Shown piece by piece: positions 13,232-24,900 of a DNA stretch of 64,000 nt. The position numbers and the translations under genes were made by a program. The notes below the pieces were generated by a model, which did not search any database, had not been told where the DNA came from, and worked only from the letters and a program-made list of their open reading frames with translations. This DNA comes from Chrysoperla carnea (lineage: Eukaryota > Arthropoda > Insecta > Neuroptera > Chrysopidae). The DNA is taken from positions 93,428,368 through 93,492,367 of the forward strand of contig NC_058337.1 of assembly GCF_905475395.1 (NCBI RefSeq), given 5' to 3'. Position 1 is the stretch's first letter, and every line of letters starts with the position of its first letter.

Positions 13232-13525
13232 TTCTTTTTCTCAAAATTGATGTTAAAGCCTTGTCCTATCCATGAAACGTAAAGATATGTTGAAAATTAT
13301 GATTTCGAAAATCGGACCCATTACAATAACTTCCTATACTGCGAAGTTAATAACATTAGAGCATAGGTATCGTAACTTTTTGGTAAATTTCAGGATATTT
13401 TAAAAACATTCGCTATAAAAAACTCTTATCAATACTATTTGTAATCACGGAGTATTTTTCATGTCAGTATAAGCTATTTAGGTATTTTTAAACATATATT
13501 AGAAATTTTTTTATCAATATTATTT

Positions 13526-13590
13526 CAGGAGGTCCGGGTTCGAGTCCTGGTGAAAGTGTATTTTTTTCAATTCTTTTTAATTAACATTGC
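13526..13590 (+). repeat. tRNA-like (B-box) SINE fragment, copy 1
   Basis: GGTTCGAGTCC (13537-13547) fits the RNA polymerase III B-box, inside a T-arm-like stem ccggg/cctgg. A T-rich tail follows. The paralogue is about 410 bases downstream. There is no acceptor stem or anticodon arm, so it is not a tRNA gene; a tRNA-derived SINE piece is most likely. Confidence 0.5.
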
Positions 13591-13941
13591 TCGACAAGTT
13601 ATTTGTCTTTATAGTTTACGCCATTGTATCATAAATAGACATCAATTATATAACTGAAAGGCTTTGACATTAAAATTGTATACAAGCTAGTGAACAAAAC
13701 ATATTAAATAATAGGGTATTATCCTTAGTCAAAAATAAATTATGAAATTTAAAAAAAGTTAAAATTCATATAAAAATATACTTAAATATTCTCATTTCGA
13801 GTCCCCTACCTGTCCGTCTACCCTATTAATAAATGAGTTACTGTTGACAAACAAACAAAAATAATAATTCGATCAGTTGAAAAAATTACACTCTGTGTCT
13901 AGAATTCGTATAGGAACTGGAAAAGGCGCTTGGCAGTACTT

Positions 13942-14005
13942 CAAGAGGTCCGGGTTCGAACCCTAGTGCGTGTGTACTTTTTTCATTTTTCTTTAATTAA
14001 TATAT
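13942..14005 (+). repeat. tRNA-like (B-box) SINE fragment, copy 2
   Basis: Shares agaggtccgggttcgaaccc with a B-box GGTTCGAACCC (13953-13963) and the same following words (gtgtac, tttttc, tttaattaat) as copy 1. No full cloverleaf can be drawn. Confidence 0.5.
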
Positions 14006-15329
14006 TTTAGATATTCTTTTAAATTTCTACCTAGCCTTGATAAGTTCAAATGGAATAGGGGTGGGGGTCGACGAAGCAACTGAGAGTGCTTATTTTACGC
14101 TCACTAAAAAAAATACATTATTATTATCTCTGGAATTGATTAAAAATAAATTAAATATAAATGATAATTAGATCAGTGTCTAGAGTATAAATAATTATAT
14201 TTATTATAAAGCAACTTTCTTTAAAATGACCTTGACTTTATTAATCATAGTTGTTGAACATGAAAAATAAGAGGGCAGCACGTGTTTACAAATGTAATAT
14301 ATAAACAATGCATTATTTTTAGTACCTACCATAACACATGTGGTAGGTACATATTTTATCATTTCACATATACATTGCATACCTATTTAATTACAAACTT
14401 TTTTCAAATCAACATTTCCCAGCACCTAATACCAAATGTAAAATTGCTAAACACATGCATATTACTAATTAAAAAAAATGCAGCATTATTGTTTTCAAAT
14501 TGCAACAAAGAGTGTTATGAGGATAAAAATTAATTATTAAAAGCAATATTAATTACCCGTGTTTTAAATACACTCAATTAAACTATATATTCTTTCTTTC
14601 GAATGTTTCGAAAGTAATCGAGTTATTAAAATATCACCCGTGAGTTTCAATACATGTATAGCATAGAATATTGATGTATAGTTAGAAACAAATGTAGAAT
14701 ATTTATATATACTATATTTTTAGAGCATGCGCGTTCAAAAATCAATATAGTTGCATTTTAAGTTTTAAGAATTTATTTTAAATTCGAAAAGTTATAACAA
14801 GAACTTCCTTCAATCAATTTATTAGTTGTTTTTAGTTGTTGTTGAATTATTTAATAGTTCCTAGTTTATTTTCTCTAGTATCTCAATCGAATTTTATTAA
14901 ATTATTAATTTGAAAATATCTAATAATATCATCAATTTATAAAAATTTTAATATCTATGTCTATTTTGTTTAATATTTTATTTGTTTACTTTTCAATGTA
15001 AATTATACATATAAAATTTATTTGATTCGATTTTCTTGACAGAAATTTATTTCATATCGTTAATACTTCTAATATTTTAAGCACTAGTTTCTAATTCCTG
15101 GCATGCCTCGAGTTCGCCCTAAAACATCTTCTGTTGTATATACATTATTTCCACCCTCTGGTAACTTTGTCTTATCAGTATATAGCTCCCTGGTCTCACT
15201 AGATTTGGGTGGGTGGTGAAAAAATCCACACACAATGTTTATGTCTCATCTTTTAGCACGATGGTTGAGGCGACAGTAAATTATACAAACTAATATATGG
15301 AAAATTAAAAAAACAGAAAAACACATATA

Positions 15330-15670
15330 GAGCGGGCGCTAGATAAAGTCGAGGACCGAATTTTGTCAGTTAATTCTTGTTGAGAAAAGCTTATAGATTA
15401 ATATTCCGGATGTTGGCAGAAGTCCAATTGGTCCAATTTTTTGTATATCTCTCTCCTTTCGCAGAAACAGTCAAAAGTCAATTTTTTGCACCAAATTAAG
15501 CTACCCGAGTTTTTTTTGGCAATTTTACGTCAAAAAGACACCTATTGATTTTTTTTTTAAAGTTCACCGTTTTTAAGTTATTAACAGTTTAATGTTTGGA
15601 AAAGCTTTCGAAAGGTTATTTTCAAAGCTAAAAATTAATGCAAATAAATTAAATTTTTGAGCTTTTCAAA
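15330..15670 (+). repeat. TA-flanked MITE family R-C, copy 1
   Basis: It begins after TA with GAGCGGGCGCTAGATAAAGT. It runs colinear with the reverse complement of 46839-47190, sharing ttgttgagaaaagctta, aatattccgg, ttggtccaattttt and gttattaacagt. The right terminus is eroded. No coding capacity. The ends suggest a Tc1/mariner-type non-autonomous element. Confidence 0.65.
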
Positions 15671-16079
15671 ATCTTAAAATCATCTTTGAACATTTTTTAA
15701 AAAGTTCTGAAGTGTAATTACCGATTGGTATTTGGTGGGGCTTTTATTGTTGGAGTGACTGTTTGGCCTATGCTTAATTCGAAGGCTTGATTCTTAATTT
15801 GACTTGATTCGAAGATGCTTGGATTAGCAATATATAATGATTTTAGGTTAATTTGTACAAGAAACGATACACAAAATATTAATTGCATAAAATTGATTTA
15901 TTTATATATAAAATCAGATATAATTCAAGTATACAAATAAATAAATATACTTAACAAATATATTAAAATAGTTAATATTTTAGGCCGATTTCACATATGT
16001 TCAGCAAAATGTAATAATATACCTACCTATACGTATTCACGGCACTGGGCGCCGCGGCCGAGGCGTAATCGAAGGACGA

Positions 16080-16690
16080 TTTCTATAATTTGCGACAGAC
16101 GTTTTAAACCAAAAGCGCATGCAGAAATATTTCGGGGGAAATAACCCACCAGGAAACATGTTGAAAAAGATGCTCCTATATGTAAAGGTAAGTTGAAGCA
16201 CCATGGCGTTAGTTTTGCGCGGTAGATGAGTACAGGTGAAAATATGGAGGTTGCAACCCTGGGTATCACACCTCTGTACCAGCAAATATGTACGGCGTTG
16301 CTGGATACTAACTCTGCATAAGTATACCAAGCAAATTACATAGCTGGCGTTCAGATATAAATCCGATAATTTCTGTACCGAAAGTTAAAAAAAACTTTTG
16401 ATCTCCCGCCAATTTCCGAACCCCTACGCGTTTATTTCTTTACTTCATTTGTGTTATTCGCTTGGAATACTTATGCAGAGTTAGTATCAGCAACGCCGCA
16501 CCTACATATTTGCTGGTGCATTGGTGAGATACCAAGGGATGTGACATCTATATTTTCATTTGTATGGTGCTTAAACTTACTTTTACATATAGGAGCATCA
16601 TTTTCGACATGTTTTCTGGTGGGTCATTTCACCCGAAAAATTTCAGCACGGGCTTGTGATCTATATTTTGTTACAAGCGTTGCCTTCTGT
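16080..16690. repeat. Large imperfect palindrome (foldback repeat)
   Basis: Arms 16080-16325 and 16460-16690 are inverted copies. Both contain atgctcctatatgtaaa, gcaaatatgta, cggcgttgctg and actaactctgcataagta, with a deletion in the right arm. The spacer is about 135 bases. Open frames on both strands here are by-products of the palindrome. It is GC-richer than its surroundings, suggesting a fairly recent insertion. Confidence 0.7.
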
Positions 16691-17004
16691 CATTTACGGA
16701 AGGTACTGTGACCATTATTGGGCCGTAACAAATGGATTGCAAAATTTTGTGTACGTATCTAAAAAGATAGAAATAGGATAAAGTTTAATGTATTACACTT
16801 TGTCTCACTAATGTGAAATTAACGCTATGATACCATATTAATAATGAATAATAAATTATATTAATTATTATTAATAATTTTTATGCTTATAGTGTAAGAA
16901 AGACGTATCACAAAAATATCCTTTTTATAATAATAATTATATTTTGAGTATTATTAATTAAATAAATTATAACTTCAACGATATATTTTGAAATGCATTA
17001 AATA

Positions 17005-17698
17005 CAGAATGATTCTAAAAAATAAGTGTTGGATGAAACAGTAAAAGAATGCACTCAACTAGGTACTCAATTTTAGTAAATATTGAAGAAATTTATTGCT
17101 CTTCTATGAGGAAATAAATTCAAGGTTTTTGGATGCCTCGAAACATATTTGGAAGCCTTGAACCAAAAACCTCGTCACCGGAAAAAAGAACTTTAGAACT
17201 TCGTATCTATACAGAATGTCCATCAAATTGTAGATAACGTTCGTTGAAATAATGATAATTTCTCAATATATTTTTAAACTGGAACTTTCCCTTTTCTAGA
17301 TGATGGGTGTTGATATTGTAGAATATTTTGTGAATATTACCAAAAGACCTGCTTAAATATTGGAAATTTGAAAATATGAGCTAAGTATCCTTCATGGTGT
17401 AAGCTTTATGGCGATAACTTACCAAAACCGAGTTTTTTTTAAAAACTATTGATAAGTTAATTTTTTAATAAAAATTCGACACCATTTATTCAGAAAATGG
17501 TCATTGTTTTAACCTTTTTTACCATTTGTTTATGTTTTATTGATATAACTTGGACCACCCTGTTTTTGCAAGCCAAAGTTTCTTTTTTATGGTTTAATGA
17601 TCTTTTTATTAATACCGTAATATCTCCATATTACGAACTTTTAATGAAATTATTAATTATCTATTTAAAATAAGGACAAGACTTTTAGAATCATTCTG
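17005..17698. mobile_element. Tc1/mariner-type non-autonomous element with 16-bp TIRs
   Basis: CAGAATGATTCTAAAA at 17005-17020 is exactly inverted at 17683-17698. Both ends are flanked by TA (17003-17004 and 17699-17700), the Tc1/mariner target duplication. The 694-bp interior has no transposase frame. An internal ggaccaccctg near 17550 may be a nested fragment. Confidence 0.75.
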
Positions 17699-18716
17699 TA
17701 TAATTTTGTACATTCATTTAATTTATAAATTAATTTTTTTAAATCTTAATATTATTATTATATTATACATAAAAATTTAAAACTAATAATATTTTATAAT
17801 ATTTTATACCCGTCCAGCGGATGTGTTTGTGTTCGAACTATTTTATAATTAGGTATGTTTCTTCAATTCAATAAACTACTATTCATGTGTTATTTTTATA
17901 ATAATAATTAATTATTAATTGTAAAATAGTTTGGACCTAATATTAAAACACGATCACTGTGATTTTATTATTTTTATATACAAATGGGTTATGAGGAAAT
18001 GGATATGGTTCTCTTCACATACCGACTTTTCAAGAAATCCGTGTGTTTAGTTTAAACCTACTTAAAATTTAAAAGAAAACTTTTAGATTTTAAGTTAAAT
18101 GAAAATTATTTGGAGATCCGGATTAAAACTATCCACTGGGTATCCAAAAATCTGATATGTATTCTAAATATCTCCTTCGTGCTTATAAATTAGTGAAAAT
18201 GGACTTGGGAGTAGGCATCTCATGGTTTATTCTTAGATATGATTTAGAAAGTGGTATGAAAAATGCTAGATAATTTTTCCCGACATATAAATGTTGTGTA
18301 GGATAAAAGCTTTCAAAGAAGGTTAAAACAATAATATGTATGTACTCGATAAAGATATCAAACGAAAATTATTTTGAATTAGATCCGTTAATATGTGGTA
18401 GAGAAGGATTTAGTCCAAAGTTTGAGTTATGTATCGGAGAAATATTTCCGTAAAAGTTTTCTACGCCAAAGTTTCTTCTTTTTGTTTTTGCAAGAATAAA
18501 GTTATTTTCGTTGAGGCCATTGAGGAGTTTCGACAATGTTATACAGTTATATACCATTTTGATATTAATAATTATCGTGGCATTTATTTCAAAAATTCAC
18601 CTCATTTTCAAAAAGTAAATATTTCACACCTTTCCTTAATCTATTATTTACTATTTTATTAAATTATTTTGCATAAATAATTAGAAAATTTGGTTTTTGA
18701 CAATTGTCTTGTATAC

Positions 18717-19562
18717 TATAGTCATTTGGTTCCAAAAGTTAGTTACCTGGAAATTTTTCGCGAGTTTCGCTCGTCATTATGTCTATACCATTTTTTTCAT
18801 AAACTCAAAAGTTTCGGCGTGCGAGCGCCGCAAAGTGTAGTTGTGATGGTCATATTAAATAACTCGTAGTTATGCTGAATAACACGTTTAAATAAGCCTG
18901 TCTAACATACTTCTCAAAAGTGATATGTTTCCTTTATTATAATAAAAACCAAGTTTTTATCGAGTACTATCTATGTTTTACCTGATGCTCAATAGTTTAT
19001 CGGCTGATATTCGATAAAACATTATAAAATTATAACTGTTAAAAAATTGTCTGCCGGCAGAACTCAATAGGATAATTAGTTAGCGTTCATTGAGCCATGG
19101 CTTCTATTAATGGGGAAACTGTTTTATTTGCGAAAATCTACTAACTGATGATGAAGTAGCTGAAGCTAAGGAAAAAGGATTAAACCCACATTTAAAAAAA
19201 CGCTACCTCAAGTTGGTGTGGTAACGAATTGTATTCCCGAAAACGCGTATTAAGGAACACATTGCGGCGCTCGTACGTCGAAACTATTGATATTGCGAAA
19301 AAAATGGATAAAACATAAATATTGTAGGCAATTCAGTCTTGTTTAATTTTGTTTATAGATATTTTCCTCGTAAAATGACTTGGAAAGGAAGGAATTCTTT
19401 CAACAACCTGCTTTTCGACGCTATTTGTTCAATATGGCGGCGCGAGCAGCAAAGATACGAGCGAGGTAGCAAAGTGGAAATTTGAAAAAAGCAAAATCTA
19501 TAAAATCACCCATTTTCAAAACTCTCGGAAAACTTTCCAGGTAAAACTACCAGATGACTATA
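18717..19562. mobile_element. Decayed DNA transposon with about 50-bp TIRs
   Basis: Left TATAGTCATTTGGT...acctggaaa...gcgagttt is inverted at the right as actctcggaa...tttccaggt...ACCAGATGACTATA. Between them, near 19110-19215, a broken plus-strand frame reads CFICENLLTDDEVAEAKEKG. This resembles the Cys-x2-Cys start of transposon-encoded proteins. A later piece (ALVRRNY) fits the same type after a frameshift. No intact gene remains. Confidence 0.6.
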
Positions 19563-20201
19563 CTATGTACAATACAAAAAAATTAAAAAAGCTACTTTCA
19601 AAGTATTATGAAAAAAATTAACAGTTTTGTAATAAAATTTACATAATTTTTTTATTTTTGATAAGAAATATTATGTTTTGTTCCATAACTCTATTGAGTA
19701 AAGTAAAAACTGAAAATTGATTAATGGATGAAAATGTTCTTTTGTAGTGATCGGAATTCATAATTTTCCGTCGTGATCGGTTTAGTTTTCTTAAATAATG
19801 GTGATACTATATTATATAAATTCAGAATAGAAAATAAGCCAGTATTATTATTTATAAAAGTTAATATAGCTGTTTCAGCTTTTTATTTTTTTTAAAACTA
19901 ATATTTGGCCCCATATAGTCCAGTCGGTGATAATTTTAATTTGGTAGGTATATTTCTAAACAAAGTGAAATACACAAAAAGCTATTAATCTCAACAGCAA
20001 TAAGATAGTGACATAATAGATTTTCACATTTTTTCGCTTCTGCCTCAGAGAAGGCAGAAAAGTACCACATTATTGGCTAAAATGAGGAAAAATTTGCAAA
20101 TCTAGGTACCATAACATAATGAAAAACTCGTTTTCTATTTTTGAATCTTATAAAATTACCTGTTCATTCGTAGATCTTATAATTTTTGTGAACTTCATAA
20201 A

Positions 20202-20434
20202 CAGTGCGGCATTTACCATTGAGGCAGGATATGCGGCAGTCTAGAGGCCTCCACAAAAAAGTCCTCCGACAGAAAAAATTTTTATAGCAATTTTTATTTC
20301 TAGATTTTAAAAAAATTTAAAAAGGTTTATATTAAAGGTAGCTCGCGTGTAAGGTCCCAGGTAAATTTACGAGAGCAAAAAACCCTCGACAAAAATTCCG
20401 CCTACGAACCACGACAGTTGTTAACGCCGCACTG
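20202..20434. repeat. hAT-like MITE
   Basis: The ends CAGTGCGGCATTTACC and, inverted, CAGTGCGGCGTTAAC resemble the hAT copy at 55621-57638 (CAGTGGCGGATTTACC). The interior has GGCGG-like subterminal words. The flanking 8-mers match only partly, so the insertion is old or the ends are slightly off. Confidence 0.55.
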
Positions 20435-21310
20435 CTCATGGTATTCATTAGCTTCTTCCTTTTTTCACATGTGATTCCTTTAATTTAATGATTTTCTATA
20501 CTAAATTCTGTAAAAGATTTCATTAAGTAAACATGGCCGAATCGACAAAATAGAAAACGAATTTTTAACCACTTGTTTTAATGTTAAAAACATGGAGGCC
20601 TATCAAATTTCCTCACTTTCTAGTCAAGGCTGATATACTTTTTTGCTCCGATCGAGCATCCTGTTTTGTGTATTGGAGATATTTTTGCATATTAGGACGA
20701 AAACCATACATAATGGTAAATAACTTGTTACCCAAAAATTATCACCGTGCACAATTGTACATATTTCATCAAAAAACTAATCCATCTGAAATATTCCTTA
20801 ATAAAAAAATTCGGTAGTTGTTCGTATCAAACATTAAAAAATCGATATTTTTCGTTGGGATATACACATAAATAATCTCGGCTGCGCTATTTTCTAAGAA
20901 TTAGGAACGTTGCTTTAAAAAGAAAGGTATTTGATCGTTTAAAGGATTTTGAGCTTAATGTTCAATAGAGGAGGTTGTTTTGAGCAAAACCTGGGTATTT
21001 ATGGATTTGTAGGTCAAATTTCCTTGGCTATTGCTCGGCGCACAATAAGTGCTGTGTGCAATGAGTGCAACTATTGTAAATCGTATAATTTAGTACCGGA
21101 AAAACTAACTGTTTTCAAGGTAAATAAATAACTATTCGTCTTCGATTCAATTTCTAGATAAAATGAACGAATTTACGTTAAATCTCGGTCGGTTTTTACG
21201 GTAAAAACTGACTTTTTTTTATAAAAATTACAATTATTCAACAAAAATTCGAATTATTCGAAAGATCTTAAATTTCAATCAAAGCCGGTTGGTAACTAAC
21301 AGTTTTGTGG

Positions 21311-21520
21311 CCGTGAGAGTTTTTGATCAGAATGATCTGAAGAGGATTTTGGAGGGGGTTTGAAAAAGTTACACTAAAACTTTAATATATTCGCAGCTTT
21401 GATCGCCCGTAGCTCAAAAACTACCAGTTAAAAATTTTTGCAGCTGTGAGAGCTTTTGATCAGAGTGATCCATTTAATATTTTAGGGTGGGTTAGAAAAA
21501 GTTTCACAGAAAGCCATATT
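21311..21520 (+). repeat. Two diverged tandem units, about 133-bp period
   Basis: gtgagagtttttgatcaga and gtgagagcttttgatcaga occur 133 bases apart, each followed by a gaaaaagtt-cac stretch. Non-coding and unclassified. Confidence 0.5.
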
Positions 21521-21657
21521 CCTATTTAACATTGCGGGGTTTTTTATTTTTAAATCTCCTTAGGTAGTAATCTACAATTTATTATGGTAATGTGGAAATC
21601 TACAACTATCCACAGTCATAGGGTTAAAGCATCGGTATAATAAAAAAGGTTATAAGT

Positions 21658-21663
21658 TTTATT
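21658..21663 (-). terminator. Candidate poly(A) signal of the AK5-like gene
   Basis: Minus-strand AATAAA lies about 245 bases beyond the TAA stop at 21908-21910. Another candidate is near 21573-21578. Tentative. Confidence 0.35.
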
Positions 21664-21907
21664 ATGAAAAAGAGCTGATACTGCTAGAGGAGCCTTCATC
21701 TACTACTGAGGATTGTGACTTTGTGAGCAATTGCTGCTTTACTTAGATCGATTAACCCCTCCACTGCCGACATTTATCTATAAAACTATTCTCAATTCAC
21801 AATATTTTATCGTGTTTTAGTTGATTATACTTTGTAATGCATGGAAAAAATTAAGCTTCGAATTTCAGATGAATTATTTCTTTGCCAATTTATATATGTA
21901 CATTTTT

Positions 21908-24900
21908 TTAAATATGATTTGCATTATCCATATCATACATTTGTATTTCACCCCTTCGCTGATTGGCAATATTCGAATACATATCATTGTTACCAATTTT
22001 TGTTTGTCCAGGTATACCACCATTACGATGAAATGCATTTACAATACCATTGGCCATCTGAGTACCATTTGACATGATTGCAGCTCCAGCATTTGTGGCC
22101 ATTGCATTACCATTTGCAATGAAACCATTTGTTGTGTTGGCAATACCATTTTTAACATTTGATATTGCATTATTTGCATAACCATTTGAAATAGCACCAT
22201 TCGCTACACCGTTTCGCATGGTATCCGAAACACGTTGACTGATTGTATCCAAACCTGTTACTGATGTTAAATCCTCTACCATTGTTCGTTGATGTTGAAG
22301 TGGAGGATGATGGTTGTGATTCATGGTAGTGTTATTGTTCAATGCTCCCATATTAGGGTGAGGTTGATCATTATTTGGACGATTGTTGAATGTAAGTTGT
22401 AATTCTTCCATTTGTTGAACGATTACATTGGAAAAGTCTTCTTGTACTTGGGGTGAATCAGTATCACCATCCACCTATAAAAAATTTGGTATAATGCTTT
22501 ACTCTTTTATAAAAGAGATTAGGGCAGGTTCTATCAGTTTAGGTTAGGCTACTTTTTATTTTACTTTACTTATTTTAGGTTTATATATTAGTCCTGGTGA
22601 AAAATTAGGAGTACATTCTTGAACCAGTACAGAAAATTTTGTAATTGCCCTTGAAGGACGCCTAAATAAGATAATCGAAGTCTTCCTGAAGGATAGCGTG
22701 GTCTTCCTGAAGGGTATAAAATAAATTCGGGTTAGCGCTATAATGTACCTTCGCCTGACATCGGTCAATAGTTGGAATGATTTCCGATCGTTCAAAAACT
22801 TTGTCCAGAATCTTTTTACTAACAAAATACATGATTGGTTTGTTTCAAGTGGAAATTTCCTTTATATGGGCCATATACTTACAATGATTAATCTTCCATC
22901 ATTATCTAATGATTTGAGCATTGGCAGCGATAATTCACGAAATACTTCCAATCGTCTTCTAAATGCAGATACACTATCATCCAATCTTCCTCTTCCTAGT
23001 TGAAGTTTTGAGCAATCCAGTAATACCATGGTTGGTTTTTGTTTAAACTGAAGAAAAAAAATTAATTAACTTTTTAAACAATAAAATAATAATCTATATA
23101 TATATATATAAATGAACCGATATTTCTTCTGGTCATCGAACCACGCGTGAACGCATGGAATAATTTCGCAAATTCTTTTTTTTTTCAGGTTTGTATGAAA
23201 GAAAAATAAAAATTAAGGAAGTTTGAAAATTTGAGAAAAAATAATAAATGCAATAAATGGTGGAAACGCATATAAATCATGCATTATGTTACCTTACTAT
23301 ATACTTATGTATTTATTTGCGCTCCCACCATATTTATCTAGAAGTGTGAACAGATATTTGAATAGTATTGAGGTATTATTTATTATTATTCAGGAATTAT
23401 GAATATGTATTTATTAGAACTATATGCAAGCAAAGCGAGCTCTACTTCCGAAGGCTTCAGCCGGGCCAGCGGCCAAAGACCTGTCCAAGAGAAGAGAATG
23501 TTATAAAATTTGTGTTTAGCGGGTGGGCTTAATGAACTTAGCGGGTGGGCATAGTATAGCTATTCATGAATTGGAGCTGCAGGTTAAAGAAGATTAATAA
23601 TCGCTGATCAATAGTTGAGTTAACAATGAAGTTCACCGGGTCATCTAGAGGTATGGATATCGAATTCAATATTCATAGTTAAGACAGAACAGCGTCTGTC
23701 GGGACAGTTTTTGAAGTTGAAGTTTGCAATCTTTAAAAATAGAGGCATCCAGAAGTAATTTTTATGCTTATCTTAAAAACGCTAAAGCTCTGACGTCATG
23801 CATCGAAAATGAACTCTCGAAGTGTTGGAAATCCTCTAAATAGGCTATTTTTTACAAAGTAGACAAAAAAATGAGTTAGTATAGTGGTAAAATAGAATCC
23901 AGTTGTACGAAAACAGCGTGGTATTTTTCTCATGATCTTGAAAAGTTGAAATAAATTTTGCAAATAGTTTGTAAGTATAATTAATGTTTTTAAACATACG
24001 ACAACAAATCTATCTAAATGATAATTCAGAAAATATTAAAATAAATGACTTAATAATTACGCAAAATGTTTTTTTAATGTTTCCATTCAACATAGAAAGT
24101 CAATAACAATAATAATAATAAAATCAATAATTTTTTTTTTATAATAATTGGTTTTCATTTTTAAAGATATTATGCATGCTTATTTAAAAAAATTAATTTA
24201 TAATATTATTTATTGATTAAAAAGTAAAACAATAACAAAATTAAACAAACCTTGACTTCAAATTCATTCGCCTGTTTAATATCTCTAGGATAACCGTCTA
24301 TTAATAATCCCATTGCAGACATATTTTGAGACATATTTGCTTCTAATATTTGCATTACAATATTTGGTGGAACCATTTCCCCCGCTGAAATACTTTGTCG
24401 AATAATTTGTGCATCAGACATATTTCTTGTGTCAGTTGGTTCCGCTGCTGCTCTTAACAACCGTCCCACACTAATGTGTACCCACCCTGGTTTTTGAACA
24501 ACTGATTTTGCACATAAAATTGCTTTGTTACTACCAGGACCACCAATTACCCAAATTACTGGCGGCCATCCTGGTTTTATAGGTGAATTAAATGCTCCTG
24601 TGTCTAGTGCACGAACTGTTATTACTTCAGAAGATGTATTCCCAACACCGGCACCAACATTATTGGCACCAATTTCGGGGTGCACTTGATTTGATGGGGG
24701 AATTCCAGGTACGACAGTTGTTGCAATTGGCGCTGTTATATTTCTTGAGCTGGTGTCAGTTGTACTATTTACAACTGGTTCAATGCCATTTGTAATTGGT
24801 GCTGTTCGCCCACTTGTCAATTCTGGGGGATTACTTTGCATACCCAATATTCTCATTACCGCCTCTCGAAAGTCTTTATACACATCACCTGGATGTCGTT

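Larger units (their letters stand above)
7542..21657. other. Intergenic block between the two adenylate-kinase genes
   Basis: About 14 kb without a supported host exon. It holds the repeats listed separately (8207-8789, 9795-9940, 13201-13228, 13526-13590, 13942-14005, 15330-15670, 16080-16690, 17005-17698, 18717-19562, 20202-20434, 21311-21520). It also holds short remnants resembling RTE-type non-LTR tails near 10040-10215 and 13790-13870. The rest is plain AT-rich DNA. The stretch just upstream of 7541 should contain the AK1-gene promoter; I see no clear TATA box there. Confidence 0.55.

Noticed and set aside
12936..13244. 102-codon minus-strand frame
   Set aside because: Its start is the CA microsatellite (Val/Cys run) and the rest has no recognisable feature.
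13526..14005. True tRNA genes
   Set aside because: Only T-arm/B-box-like pieces are present; no acceptor stem, D arm or anticodon loop can be drawn.
21841..22077. Plus-strand frames at the end of the AK5-like gene
   Set aside because: They are antisense of the last coding exon; no independent support.
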